The notes below the pieces were generated by a model, which saw only the letters and a list, made by a program, of their open reading frames with translations, had not been told where the DNA came from and made no database searches. Shown one piece after another: positions 14,206 through 20,957 of a stretch of 34,161 nucleotides of DNA. The position numbers were made by a program, and so were the translations under genes. The DNA lies in the NCBI GenBank assembly GCA_947383645.1, contig CANDEH010000012.1, positions 1 to 34,161 on the forward strand. Direction: 5' to 3'. Origin of the DNA: an uncultured Clostridia bacterium (lineage in GTDB: Bacteria > Bacillota > Clostridia > Oscillospirales > Oscillospiraceae). Each line of letters opens with the position of its first letter. Positions within the stretch are counted from its first letter, which is position 1.

Positions 14206-16077
14206 ATGGCAAAAAAGAAAACTACAAAGACTGACAAGAAAAGCAACACTCCATTAAAAGCAACGGCTGCGGAACACGAAGTTCAGGACACTGAAAAGGC
14301 CGGCGCAGCCCAGGCGGCGGAAGAAATCAAAGCGGAATCTCCCAAGGTTGCGGAAGAACCGACGAAAAAGCTCCCGCAGCCCAAACCCACCAGAGCGGCC
14401 CGGAAAAAACCGCAAAAGGCGGCACACACGGAAGCGGCCGGAGAGCGCACCCCTGCGGCGAAGCCCGCGGAAGCACCCGCGCCGGCAAATACCCTGACAG
14501 CGGAGCCCGCGGAAGCACCCGCACCGGCAAATACCCTGACAGCGGAGCCCGTGGAAGCGCCCGCACCGGAGAACAACCCGCCGGCGGAGCCCGCGGAGGC
14601 GCCCGCGCCGGAACAGGCCGGCACGTCCCCCAGAAGGAGCGTCGCGTTTATCGGTTCGGAGTGCTACCCCTTTGTCAAAACCGGCGGCCTGGGGGATGTG
14701 ATGTACGCGCTCCCCAAGGCACTGGTGAAGCAGAACTGCGACGTGAAGGTCATCCTCCCCCGCTATAAGTGCATCCCTTGGGAGTATCAGCAAAAAATGA
14801 TCTACCGGGGCTCTTTTATGATGGACCTCTGCGCCGACGGCCGGTCTTACTATGTGGGCATCATGGAGTATGTCTGGGACGGCGTGGTGTATGATTTCAT
14901 CGACAACGAGGAGTTCTTCAACTGGGGGAATCCGTATACCAATCTCGTTGACGATATTCCCAAGTACTGCTACTTTGCCAAGGCGGCTCTGGCGGCGCTG
15001 AACTATATGGACTGGGTCCCCGACATTATCCACTGCCACGACTGGCAGGCGGCCCTGGTTCCGGTATATCTGAGGACCCTGTTTGTCAACACCAGGCTGA
15101 CCACCGCAAAGACGATCCTCACCATCCACAATCTCCGCTTCCAGGGGATCTACAACATTCCCACCATCCGCTACTGGTCCGGGCTGCCGGATTATGTCTT
15201 TGACATGGGCGCTTTGAAGACAGGCTATAACGACGCAAATATGCTCAAGGGCGGACTGGCCTACGCAAATATCATTACCACCGTGAGCCAGACCTACGCG
15301 GGCGAAATCCAGAGTACATACTATGGAGAGACCCTGGACGCCCACCTGCGGTATCACTCCGGCAAGCTGCGCGGCATTGTCAACGGCATCGACTACGATA
15401 TCTGGAACCCGGATATCGATCCCTGCCTGCACGCGCGCTACAACACGGCCAACGTGCTGGAAAAGAAAAAGGAGAACAAGCGGAAGCTCCAGGAGGAGCT
15501 GGGCCTGGTCCAGGACGACCAGAAATTTGTGATTGGCCTGATCTCCCGGCTGACGAATCAGAAGGGGCTGGACCTGGTCAACGCCATCCTCCCCCAGGTT
15601 GTGGACGACTACACGCAGGTGGTGGTACTCGGCAGCGGGGACCGGGTATATGAGGACTCCTTCCGGTACTATGAGCATACCTGCAAGGGGCGCGTGTGCG
15701 CAAATATCATGTACGATGAAACGCGGTCGCACAGAATCTACGCGGGGGCGGACGCCCTGCTGGTCCCGTCCCAGTTTGAGCCCTGCGGGCTGACGCAGCT
15801 GATTGCCATGCACTACGGCACCATTCCCATCGTTCGGGAAACCGGCGGTCTGAAGGATACCGTGGAGCCCTACGACATGCGCTTCAACTCAGGAAACGGC
15901 TTTACCTTCAATCATTACGACGCCGGCCTGCTGCTGGACGCCATCAACAGAGCAAAGGCGTTTTATTTCGATCAGCGCAGGTATTGGGATGAAATGGTTC
16001 TGCGGGATATGGAAAAGGACCTGTCCTGGGAGAACTCTGCGAAGCAGTACAAGGATCTGTACCTGAGTTTGACTTAA
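14206..16077 (+). CDS. glgA: Glycogen synthase (ADP-glucose type) with repeat-rich N-terminal extension
   Basis: GT5-family glycosyltransferase that extends alpha-1,4-glucan from ADP-glucose. The catalytic part starts near residue 143 (RSVAFIGSECYPFVKTGGLGDV, with the KTGGL donor motif at 158-162). It continues with HCHDWQAALVP, VNGIDYDIWNP, the GT-B motif ISRLTNQKG, and PSQFEPCGLTQLIAM then RETGGL near the C-terminus. Core length is about 480, as usual. The first ~142 residues are an Ala/Pro/Lys/Glu-rich disordered tail containing a 14-residue repeat (PAEAPAPANTLTAE type) four times, residues 87-137. The start ATG has AAGGTGAT upstream, and the tail is in frame with it. No other glg gene is adjacent. 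Confidence 0.95.
   Translation: MAKKKTTKTDKKSNTPLKATAAEHEVQDTEKAGAAQAAEEIKAESPKVAEEPTKKLPQPKPTRAARKKPQKAAHTEAAGERTPAAKPAEAPAPANTLTAEPAEAPAPANTLTAEPVEAPAPENNPPAEPAEAPAPEQAGTSPRRSVAFIGSECYPFVKTGGLGDVMYALPKALVKQNCDVKVILPRYKCIPWEYQQKMIYRGSFMMDLCADGRSYYVGIMEYVWDGVVYDFIDNEEFFNWGNPYTNLVDDIPKYCYFAKAALAALNYMDWVPDIIHCHDWQAALVPVYLRTLFVNTRLTTAKTILTIHNLRFQGIYNIPTIRYWSGLPDYVFDMGALKTGYNDANMLKGGLAYANIITTVSQTYAGEIQSTYYGETLDAHLRYHSGKLRGIVNGIDYDIWNPDIDPCLHARYNTANVLEKKKENKRKLQEELGLVQDDQKFVIGLISRLTNQKGLDLVNAILPQVVDDYTQVVVLGSGDRVYEDSFRYYEHTCKGRVCANIMYDETRSHRIYAGADALLVPSQFEPCGLTQLIAMHYGTIPIVRETGGLKDTVEPYDMRFNSGNGFTFNHYDAGLLLDAINRAKAFYFDQRRYWDEMVLRDMEKDLSWENSAKQYKDLYLSLT
14464..14616 (+). repeat. 42-bp tandem repeat inside glgA
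   Basis: Three full and one partial units encode the 14-residue repeat P(A/V)EAPAP(A/E)N-x-x-x-AE. The first two units are nearly identical in DNA (GCGGAAGCACCCGCxCCGGC), so copy number could change by slippage without breaking the frame. Confidence 0.85.
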
Positions 16078-16149
16078 AGGAAGCGCCGAATCAATCAACG
16101 GGTGCGGACTGCCAGCCGAATTTTTCATCTGGCAAGGCAAAAAGCCGCG

Positions 16150-16176
16150 GGAATCCTGACAGATTCCAAGGTTTTT
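16150..16176 (+). terminator. Weak intrinsic terminator after glgA
   Basis: Stem GGAATC/GATTCC (16150-16155 with 16162-16167), then AAG and five T residues. The stem is only 6 bp. It lies 73 bp past the glgA stop. Confidence 0.4.
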
Positions 16177-16224
16177 AACGCAGATCAGGCGGAAAATCCG
16201 GCGGCAGGACGTGCACGTGAATTT

Positions 16225-16387
16225 AGAAGCTGAACCAATAGGCGCAACACACATCTTTGCGGCTAAAATTGCCACTGACTGCGTTAAAAAATCTTGAAAT
16301 ACACCAAGTATTTCTGCGATTTCTTGCCTTGCTATCTCCAATTTTATCTCGCAAAATCTGTATGCTTCACCTATTGCTACAGCTTCT
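16225..16387. mobile_element. MITE-like element, copy 2
   Basis: 163-bp direct repeat of 13946-14107. The ends are AGAAGCTGAACCAATAGG and CCTATTGCTACAGCTTCT, an 18-bp terminal inverted repeat with one mismatch. Interior blocks such as CACACATCT, AAAATTGCC, AAATCTTG and TCTGCGAT are shared with copy 1. Non-coding. Confidence 0.8.
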
Positions 16388-16459
16388 TATTCAGTGGCTC
16401 CTTCATAAAAAGGCCGAGGCTTGTGCCAGCCACAGACCTCCGCGGTTCTCTGCAAATAA

Positions 16460-16494
16460 AGAACGGGTGCTGCTTTGCGGGCAGCACCCGTTCT
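16460..16494. terminator. Strong hairpin in the glgA-XRE convergent spacer
   Basis: Perfect 14-bp stem (AGAACGGGTGCTGC and its complement) with a 7-nt loop. On the minus strand TTTATTTG follows, so it may terminate transcription coming from the XRE gene. It is also 106 bp from repeat D. Confidence 0.5.
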
Positions 16495-16600
16495 CTGATT
16501 GTGTCCCTTCAGAATGTTCTCATTTGTCACCTGGCTACCGCTCTTTTGCGGTAACTTTCTGATTTTCGAGCATTTTTGTTTCTTTGCATATCAGGGTTCT

Positions 16601-16680
16601 CCAAGAAGGGGGTCCTTTCGTGTGCAATCACCCGCCCACAGCTGACAAATTGGGACCATTGGTCCCAATTTGTCAGCTGT
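16601..16680 (+). repeat. Composite multi-hairpin repeat, copy D (short)
   Basis: Short member of the family at 5466-5741: CCAAGAAGGGGGTCCTTTCG, TGTGCAATCACCCGCCCACAG, then a perfect 20-bp stem with an ATT loop (16638-16657 with 16661-16680, core GACAAATTGGGACC). Its end covers the stop codon of the minus-strand XRE gene. Confidence 0.75.
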
Positions 16681-16888
16681 CCTGCGGCTCGTCCGGCCGG
16701 TACGCCAGCACGTCCTCCACCGGGCAGTCCAGAAGCCGGCACAGGTCGTTCAGCGTGGCGGTGGAGATATGACGCCCCTGCTTCAGGGAGTCCAGCGTCC
16801 CGCGGCTGAATTTGTAGTGCTTGATGAGGGTGTAGGTCGTGATGCCCTTCCTCTGCATCGTCTGCCACAGCGGGTCGTATGTAATCAC
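16673..16888 (-). CDS. XRE/Cro-CI family transcriptional regulator
   Basis: 71-residue DNA-binding protein, essentially a lone helix-turn-helix domain: TTYTLIKHYKFSRGTLDSLKQG is the HTH (quoted part TYTLIKHYKFSRGTL), then ISTATLNDLCRLLDCPVEDVL, typical of the compact HTH_26 group. The start is GTG at 16888, supported by GGGGAGGTGA about 6 nt upstream. The last two codons and the TGA lie inside the perfect hairpin of repeat D. It is divergent from the small Cys-protein gene, and a palindrome (16949-16962) in that promoter is a plausible operator for it. Confidence 0.9.
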   Translation of the reverse strand: MITYDPLWQTMQRKGITTYTLIKHYKFSRGTLDSLKQGRHISTATLNDLCRLLDCPVEDVLAYRPDEPQDS

Positions 16889-16939
16889 GGCCCGTCACCT
16901 CCCCGGCGTTTTTTTACATTATAATTGCTCCCGTTCCTA

Positions 16940-16968
16940 TTGAATATTCCCGATATTTCGGGTATAGT
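16940..16968 (+). promoter_or_regulatory. Promoter with embedded operator-like palindrome
   Basis: TTGAAT (16940-16945), 17 nt and TATAGT (16963-16968) face the small plus-strand gene. The spacer holds CCCGA-TATT-TCGGG (16949-16962), a perfect inverted repeat placed where a repressor would block RNA polymerase. On the other strand a TATAAT at about 16919-16924 could serve the XRE gene, so the site may control both. Confidence 0.6.
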
Positions 16969-16986
16969 AGCGGGGGAGGTGTAGAA

Positions 16987-17193
16987 ATGCGTTATTTTGA
17001 TGGATTGCTTCCAGCGGCCTGTCGGGAATGCTTTTCCTTTGCTGGCACGAAGTGGGTGCAAAATACGCCCCGCCTCTGTGACGAATGCGATTTTGCGTCA
17101 GAGATGTTCCCGGTTCTCACGCCCCGGGGAAGATTGGATCATAAACAATGGGCGTTGTTGGAGGAAGGAACACAGCCGGATGGGAGGATTTAG
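16987..17193 (+). CDS. Small Cys-rich protein, possible zinc-binding
   Basis: 68-residue frame with a strong ribosome site (GGGGGAGGTG) 6 nt before the ATG and a good promoter. It contains CREC (residues 12-15) and CDEC (31-34), two CxxC pairs 15 residues apart, as in small zinc ribbons. No membrane segment. It was not recognised as a known family. The predicted transcription start is very close to the ribosome site, so the leader would be short. Existence is likely enough to annotate; function is unknown. Confidence 0.45.
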   Translation: MRYFDGLLPAACRECFSFAGTKWVQNTPRLCDECDFASEMFPVLTPRGRLDHKQWALLEEGTQPDGRI

Positions 17194-17298
17194 CGGCGCT
17201 TATCGGTGCGGTTCGGCAAACCGTCGCACCCCGTAGGGGCGGGCATTGTCTGAGCGCTCTATCGGGGGGGGGCGCATGCCGGGCAGGGGCGGGTCAAA

Positions 17299-17328
17299 TT
17301 GACAGGGAAGCCGGCGCTGTGGTATACT
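17299..17328 (+). promoter_or_regulatory. Promoter of the two-component operon
   Basis: Perfect TTGACA (17299-17304), an 18-nt spacer and TATACT (17323-17328) preceded by TGG. The leader of about 120 nt contains an 11-bp GC-only hairpin (17389-17415) that ends 38 nt before the start codon. Confidence 0.7.
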
Positions 17329-17388
17329 CGGGACACATTCAGTCCCCTTCTATCGCTGCGGCCAGGCGGGGGCGGGCGAAGGATGAAC

Positions 17389-17415
17389 GCGCCCGCCGGT
17401 TTCGCCGGCGGGCGC
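17389..17415 (+). promoter_or_regulatory. GC-rich leader hairpin before the response regulator
   Basis: GCGCCCGCCGG (17389-17399) pairs exactly with 17405-17415 around a TTTCG loop. No U-run follows, so it is more likely a structured leader or stability element than a terminator. Confidence 0.5.
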
Positions 17416-17453
17416 CCTGCTATTCGACAAAAAACGCCAAAGGAGGCGAGGCC

Positions 17454-18101
17454 ATGCACCGCATTTTGATCGTGGAGGACGACCGGCCCCTAAGCCGGGG
17501 CATCGCCCTGGCCCTGGGGGAGGCCCTGTTCACCCACGCCGGCACCCTGGCGGAGGCGGAGACCGCCCTGGCGGACACCCCCTTCGACCTTGTGATCCTG
17601 GACCTGAACCTCCCCGACGGCAGCGGTCTGGATCTCCTCCGCCGCCTGCGGGAGGAATCGGAGACGCCGGTGCTGATCCTCACCGCCGACGACCTGGAGA
17701 GCGACGAGGTGGCGGGGCTGGAGGCCGGGGCCGACGACTACGTGACCAAGCCCTTCTCCCTGGCGGTCCTCCGGGCCCGGGCGGGCCGCCTCCTCTCCCG
17801 CCAACGGACGGCGGCCATCTCCCTGCCCCCCTTCCTCTTCGACTTTGCCGCCCTGCGCTTCACCGTGGACGGCGCGGCGGTGGAGCTCTCCCGGACGGAG
17901 CAGCGCCTCCTGCGCCTTCTGGTGGAGAACCGGGGCCGGACCCTGCCCCGGGACCTGCTCCTCAGCCGGGTATGGGACGGCGGGGAGTTTGTGGACGAGA
18001 ACGCCCTCTCCGTGGCGGTGCGCCGCCTGCGGACGAAGCTCCCCGGCGCGCCCATCAGGACCGTCTACGGCGTGGGCTACCAGTGGGAGGTGGGGGCGTG
18101 A
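17454..18101 (+). CDS. OmpR/PhoB-family response regulator
   Basis: 215-residue cytoplasmic regulator. The receiver domain (1-115) has acidic residues Asp9/Asp10, phospho-acceptor Asp50 (FDLVILDLNLPDGSG), Thr77 (LILTADD) and Lys99 (YVTKPF). The winged-helix domain (about 125-215) shows LSRTEQRLLRLLVENRGR and the wing VYGVGYQWEV. The ATG at 17454 follows AGGAGG by 8 nt; the frame runs further upstream but without a receiver start. Its TGA overlaps the kinase ATG (TGATG). Given the ABC transporter downstream, a role in antimicrobial-peptide or envelope-stress response is plausible but not proven. Confidence 0.95.
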   Translation: MHRILIVEDDRPLSRGIALALGEALFTHAGTLAEAETALADTPFDLVILDLNLPDGSGLDLLRRLREESETPVLILTADDLESDEVAGLEAGADDYVTKPFSLAVLRARAGRLLSRQRTAAISLPPFLFDFAALRFTVDGAAVELSRTEQRLLRLLVENRGRTLPRDLLLSRVWDGGEFVDENALSVAVRRLRTKLPGAPIRTVYGVGYQWEVGA

Positions 18102-19021
18102 TGGAGGCGTTCTGCCTGCTGCTGGCCCTCCTGGGCCTGGCCGTGGCCCTCTGGGCCCTTCTCCGCACCCGCCGCCTCACCGCCCGGATGGACGCCCTGC
18201 TGGACCGGGCCATCGCCGGGGGCTTTTCGGAGACCGCCTTTGACGAGAGCGCCGTCTCCGCCATCGAGGGGAAGCTCTCCCGGTTCCTCAGCGGCTGCAC
18301 CAGCGCCAACCGCTCCCTGCGGGAGGAGCGGGAGAGGATGGCCGCTTTCCTCTCCGACATCTCCCACCAGACCCGGACCCCGGCGGCCAACATCCTCCTC
18401 TACGCCTCCCTGCTGGAGGAGAGCGTCCCGGCGGCGCAGCGCGGGCAGGCCGCCGCCGTCCGGGAGCAGGCGGAGAAGCTCCGCTTCCTTCTCGCCCAGC
18501 TGATGAAGGGATCCCGGCTGGAGGCGGGGATGATCGCCCTGTCGCCGAAGATACGGCCGGTGGCCCCCCTTTTAGAGGAGACGGCCGCCGCCGTCTCCGC
18601 CGCCGCGGAGCGGCGGGGGGTGCGCCTCCGCCTCCGCCCCACTGACGCCACCGCCTGCTTCGACGGGCGCTGGACGGCGGAGGCGCTCTTCAACCTGGCG
18701 GACAACGCGGTGAAGTACACGCCGGCGGGAGGCGAGGTGACCCTCTCCGCCGCCGCCGGGGAGCTCTTCTGCCGCCTTGACGTGGCCGACACCGGCCCCG
18801 GCGTAGCGGAGGGGGAGCGGGCGCTGATCTTCCAGCGGTTCTACCGGGGGACGGACTGCCGGGAGACGGAGGGCAGCGGCCTGGGGCTGTATCTGGCCCG
18901 GGAGATCGTGCTGGCCCAGGGGGGATATGCGCAGGCGCGGTGTCCGAAGGGAGGGGGGAGTGTGTTTTCGCTGTACCTTCCGCGGACGGGGGGGCGTGAA
19001 GAGATAGGAGTTAGGAGATAG
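18101..19021 (+). CDS. Sensor histidine kinase, short N-terminal anchor
   Basis: 306 residues. There is one clear membrane segment (about residues 3-21) and no extracytoplasmic sensor domain, so it may sense within the membrane or through a partner, as in transporter-linked systems. The H-box is FLSDISHQTRTP (His89), the N-box NLADNAVKYT, and the G-boxes DTGPG and GSGLGLYLA. The start overlaps the regulator stop. The last residues (EEIGVRR) and the TAG are encoded by the GATAGGA-type repeat that starts at 19001, so the C-terminus depends on where that repeat was placed. Confidence 0.94.
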   Translation: MEAFCLLLALLGLAVALWALLRTRRLTARMDALLDRAIAGGFSETAFDESAVSAIEGKLSRFLSGCTSANRSLREERERMAAFLSDISHQTRTPAANILLYASLLEESVPAAQRGQAAAVREQAEKLRFLLAQLMKGSRLEAGMIALSPKIRPVAPLLEETAAAVSAAAERRGVRLRLRPTDATACFDGRWTAEALFNLADNAVKYTPAGGEVTLSAAAGELFCRLDVADTGPGVAEGERALIFQRFYRGTDCRETEGSGLGLYLAREIVLAQGGYAQARCPKGGGSVFSLYLPRTGGREEIGVRR

Positions 19022-19112
19022 GAGATAGGAGATAGGAGATAGGAGATAGGAGATAGGAGTTGAGGTGGCCGCTTTGGCGGCCGGATTTCATTTGTTTGCC
19101 TTCGGCAAAGGG
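19001..19112 (+). repeat. GATAGGA heptad element, left copy
   Basis: Eight 7-bp units (GATAGGA, one GTTAGGA) at 19003-19058, then GTTGAGGTGGCCGC, a GGCCGC/GCGGCC hairpin, ATTTGTTTGCC and a TTTGCC/GGCAAA hairpin. The same series occurs inverted at 20102-20184 with four heptads. It overlaps the 3' end of the kinase gene. Confidence 0.85.
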
Positions 19113-19209
19113 CGGGAGGGAACTCTACGGGGACGTTCTACTGACAGTAGGGTGACTTTTGGGAGTCTTGGGGGTATGATGGGAGTACTAAAATGAAGGA
19201 GGCGGGCGT

Positions 19210-20046
19210 ATGGAACGGGAGGCAAATGGGGAGAGGAATCCCTCTATGGGGGCGCTGATTCGTGCCGCGCGGGTGGAGCGGGGGCTCAAGCAGCGGGAGC
19301 TGGCGGAGCGCCTGGGGGTCACAGATAAGGCTGTGAGCAAGTGGGAGAATGGCGGCAGCTGCCCGGATATTGCCCTTCTGATCCCCCTGGCGGAGATTCT
19401 GGGTCTGGAGGTTACGGAGCTCCTCCAGGGGCGGCGGCACCAGGATGCGCCGGATCTGGAGGAGCTCGCCGTGCGGACCCTGACCTACTCCCAGGAGACC
19501 AGCCAGCGGCGGCGGAAGAATCTCCGCCTATGGCTCTTTGGACTTCTCAGCGGCCTGTTCCTGCTGTCGGCCATCGTCTGCTGGATTGTGGATGTGGCGG
19601 TGAACCACAACCTCACCTGGTCCCTGATTGTCTGCTGCTCCCTGGTTCTGGCCTGGGCGGTGCTCCTGCCCCTGCTCACCGTCGATAAACGGCCCGTCCT
19701 CTGGTCCCTGGCGGCCCTCTCCGCCGCGATTCTCCCCTACCTCTACATCCTGGGCGACCTGTTGGAGAACCCCTGGGTGTTCCGCTTCGGCCTTCCCATC
19801 GCCCCGGCGTCCATGCTGTACCTCCTGGGCGTCTACGCCATGGCCCGCCTCTACCGCCGCCGCAGATGGCGCGCCGCCGCGGAGATCCTGGACTGCACAG
19901 TGGTTCTTTCGGTCTACATCGACTTCATCACCTACGCCTACCTTGGCAGCGAAATCATCTGGGCCGACCACCTTATCACCATCGCCCTGGCCCTGGCCTG
20001 CTACCTCGTTGACTACCTCCTCCTCCACCGCCAGAGAGAAAACTGA
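19210..20046 (+). CDS. XRE regulator fused to a multi-spanning membrane domain
   Basis: 278 residues. Residues 13-70 are an XRE-type HTH (IRAARVERGLKQRELAERLG then VTDKAVSKWENG, SCPDIALLIPLAEILG). After a basic linker, residues about 107-270 form some six hydrophobic segments (for example LWLFGLLSGLFLLSAIVCWI, SLIVCCSLVLAWAVLLPLL, HLITIALALACYLVDYLLL). A membrane-tethered one-component regulator is implied. The start has AAGGAGG 9 nt upstream. It sits alone between inverted copies of the heptad element and separates the two-component genes from the ABC transporter, so it may be an inserted or moved cassette. A terminator follows at once. Confidence 0.9.
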   Translation: MEREANGERNPSMGALIRAARVERGLKQRELAERLGVTDKAVSKWENGGSCPDIALLIPLAEILGLEVTELLQGRRHQDAPDLEELAVRTLTYSQETSQRRRKNLRLWLFGLLSGLFLLSAIVCWIVDVAVNHNLTWSLIVCCSLVLAWAVLLPLLTVDKRPVLWSLAALSAAILPYLYILGDLLENPWVFRFGLPIAPASMLYLLGVYAMARLYRRRRWRAAAEILDCTVVLSVYIDFITYAYLGSEIIWADHLITIALALACYLVDYLLLHRQREN

Positions 20047-20050
20047 AAAA

Positions 20051-20085
20051 GAGGCTCCCGGTCCCCGGTGAGCCTCCGTTTTTTT
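20051..20085 (+). terminator. Intrinsic terminator of the XRE-membrane gene
   Basis: GAGGCTC (20051-20057) pairs with GAGCCTC (20070-20076), with further CCGG pairing inside, followed by CG and seven T residues. It begins 5 nt after the stop codon. Confidence 0.85.
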
Positions 20086-20101
20086 ATCCCTGTCCGATCC
20101 C

Positions 20102-20184
20102 CCCTTTGCCGCAGGCAAACAAATTAAAATCGGCCGCTGCGCGGCCACCTCAACTCCTATCTCCTATCTCCTAACTCCTATCTC
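20102..20184 (-). repeat. GATAGGA heptad element, right copy (inverted)
   Basis: Reverse complement of the element at 19001-19112: four heptads, GTTGAGGTGGCCGC, the GGCCGC/GCGGCC stem, ATTTGTTTGCC and the TTTGCC/GGCAAA stem. Only the heptad number and loop bases differ clearly. Confidence 0.85.
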
Positions 20185-20276
20185 AAACAAATTCTGTCCA
20201 CCCTGTCATCTTCCCGAAAGATTCTGGAAAGAATGTTGTGCTACACTGTTCCCATCAACAGCAAAGGAGCGATACT

Positions 20277-20945
20277 ATGCCAATCCTGCAAACCAAAGAC
20301 CTGCGCAAGCACTACGGCGCGGGGGACACCCTGGTGAAGGCCCTGGACGGCGTGGACCTCAGCGTGGAGCCCGGTGAGTTCGTGGCCATCGTGGGTACCT
20401 CCGGGTCCGGCAAGTCCACCCTCCTGCACATGCTGGGGGGCCTGGACCGGCCCACCTCCGGCTCGGTGACAGTGGACGGCAAGGACATCTTCTCATTGAA
20501 GGACGAGGAGCTCACCATCTTCCGCCGCCGGAAGATCGGCTTCGTCTTCCAGTCCTATAACCTGGTGCCGGTGCTCTCGGTCTACGAGAATATCGTCCTC
20601 CCCATCCAGCTGGACGGCGGGCGGATCGACGAGCCCTACGTCCGGCAGGTGGTCCAGACCCTGGGCCTGGAGACGAAGCTTCAGAACCTCCCCAGCCAGC
20701 TCTCCGGGGGCCAGCAGCAGCGGGTGGCCATCGCCCGGGCCCTGTCCACCAAGCCCGCCATCCTCCTGGCCGACGAGCCCACCGGCAACCTGGACAGCAA
20801 GACCAGCCTGGACGTGCTGATGCTCATGCAGGTCACCGCCCGGAAGTTCGCCCAGACCATGGTGATGATTACCCACAACGAGGAGATCGCCCAGATGGCC
20901 CACCGGATCGTCCGCATCGAGGACGGCCGGATTCTGGAGCGGTAG
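20277..20945 (+). CDS. ABC transporter ATP-binding protein (LolD/MacB/BceA type)
   Basis: 222-residue cytoplasmic ATPase. Walker A GTSGSGKST (residues 40-48), Q-loop in FVFQSYNLVPVLSVYENI, signature LSGGQQQR, Walker B ILLADEPTGNLD, and H-loop in MVMITHNEEIA. The ENIVLP-type segment and the DEPTGNLDS block are typical of ATPases paired with FtsX-type permeases. The ATG at 20277 has AAGGAG 7 nt upstream; an upstream in-frame ATG adds residues without homology. The permease starts 12 bp downstream. Likely exports or removes a lipid, lipoprotein or peptide antibiotic; the substrate is not evident. Confidence 0.95.
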   Translation: MPILQTKDLRKHYGAGDTLVKALDGVDLSVEPGEFVAIVGTSGSGKSTLLHMLGGLDRPTSGSVTVDGKDIFSLKDEELTIFRRRKIGFVFQSYNLVPVLSVYENIVLPIQLDGGRIDEPYVRQVVQTLGLETKLQNLPSQLSGGQQQRVAIARALSTKPAILLADEPTGNLDSKTSLDVLMLMQVTARKFAQTMVMITHNEEIAQMAHRIVRIEDGRILER

Positions 20946-20957
20946 GGGGGAGACGCC

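Noticed and set aside
14254..15813. 519-codon minus-strand frame opposite glgA
   Set aside because: glgA motifs are unambiguous on the plus strand; the antisense frame is repetitive because of the glgA tail repeats.
13946..16387. Similar ~35-residue peptides readable on the minus strand of both MITE-like copies (IAxILxVxQDF, TQSxAILAAxMC)
   Set aside because: Most differences between the copies change the amino acid, so there is no sign of protein-level constraint; the similarity follows from the DNA repeat.
19003..19058. GATAGGA array considered as CRISPR or functional microsatellite gene part
   Set aside because: The unit is 7 bp without spacers, so it is not CRISPR; it is a simple tandem repeat inside a larger dispersed element.
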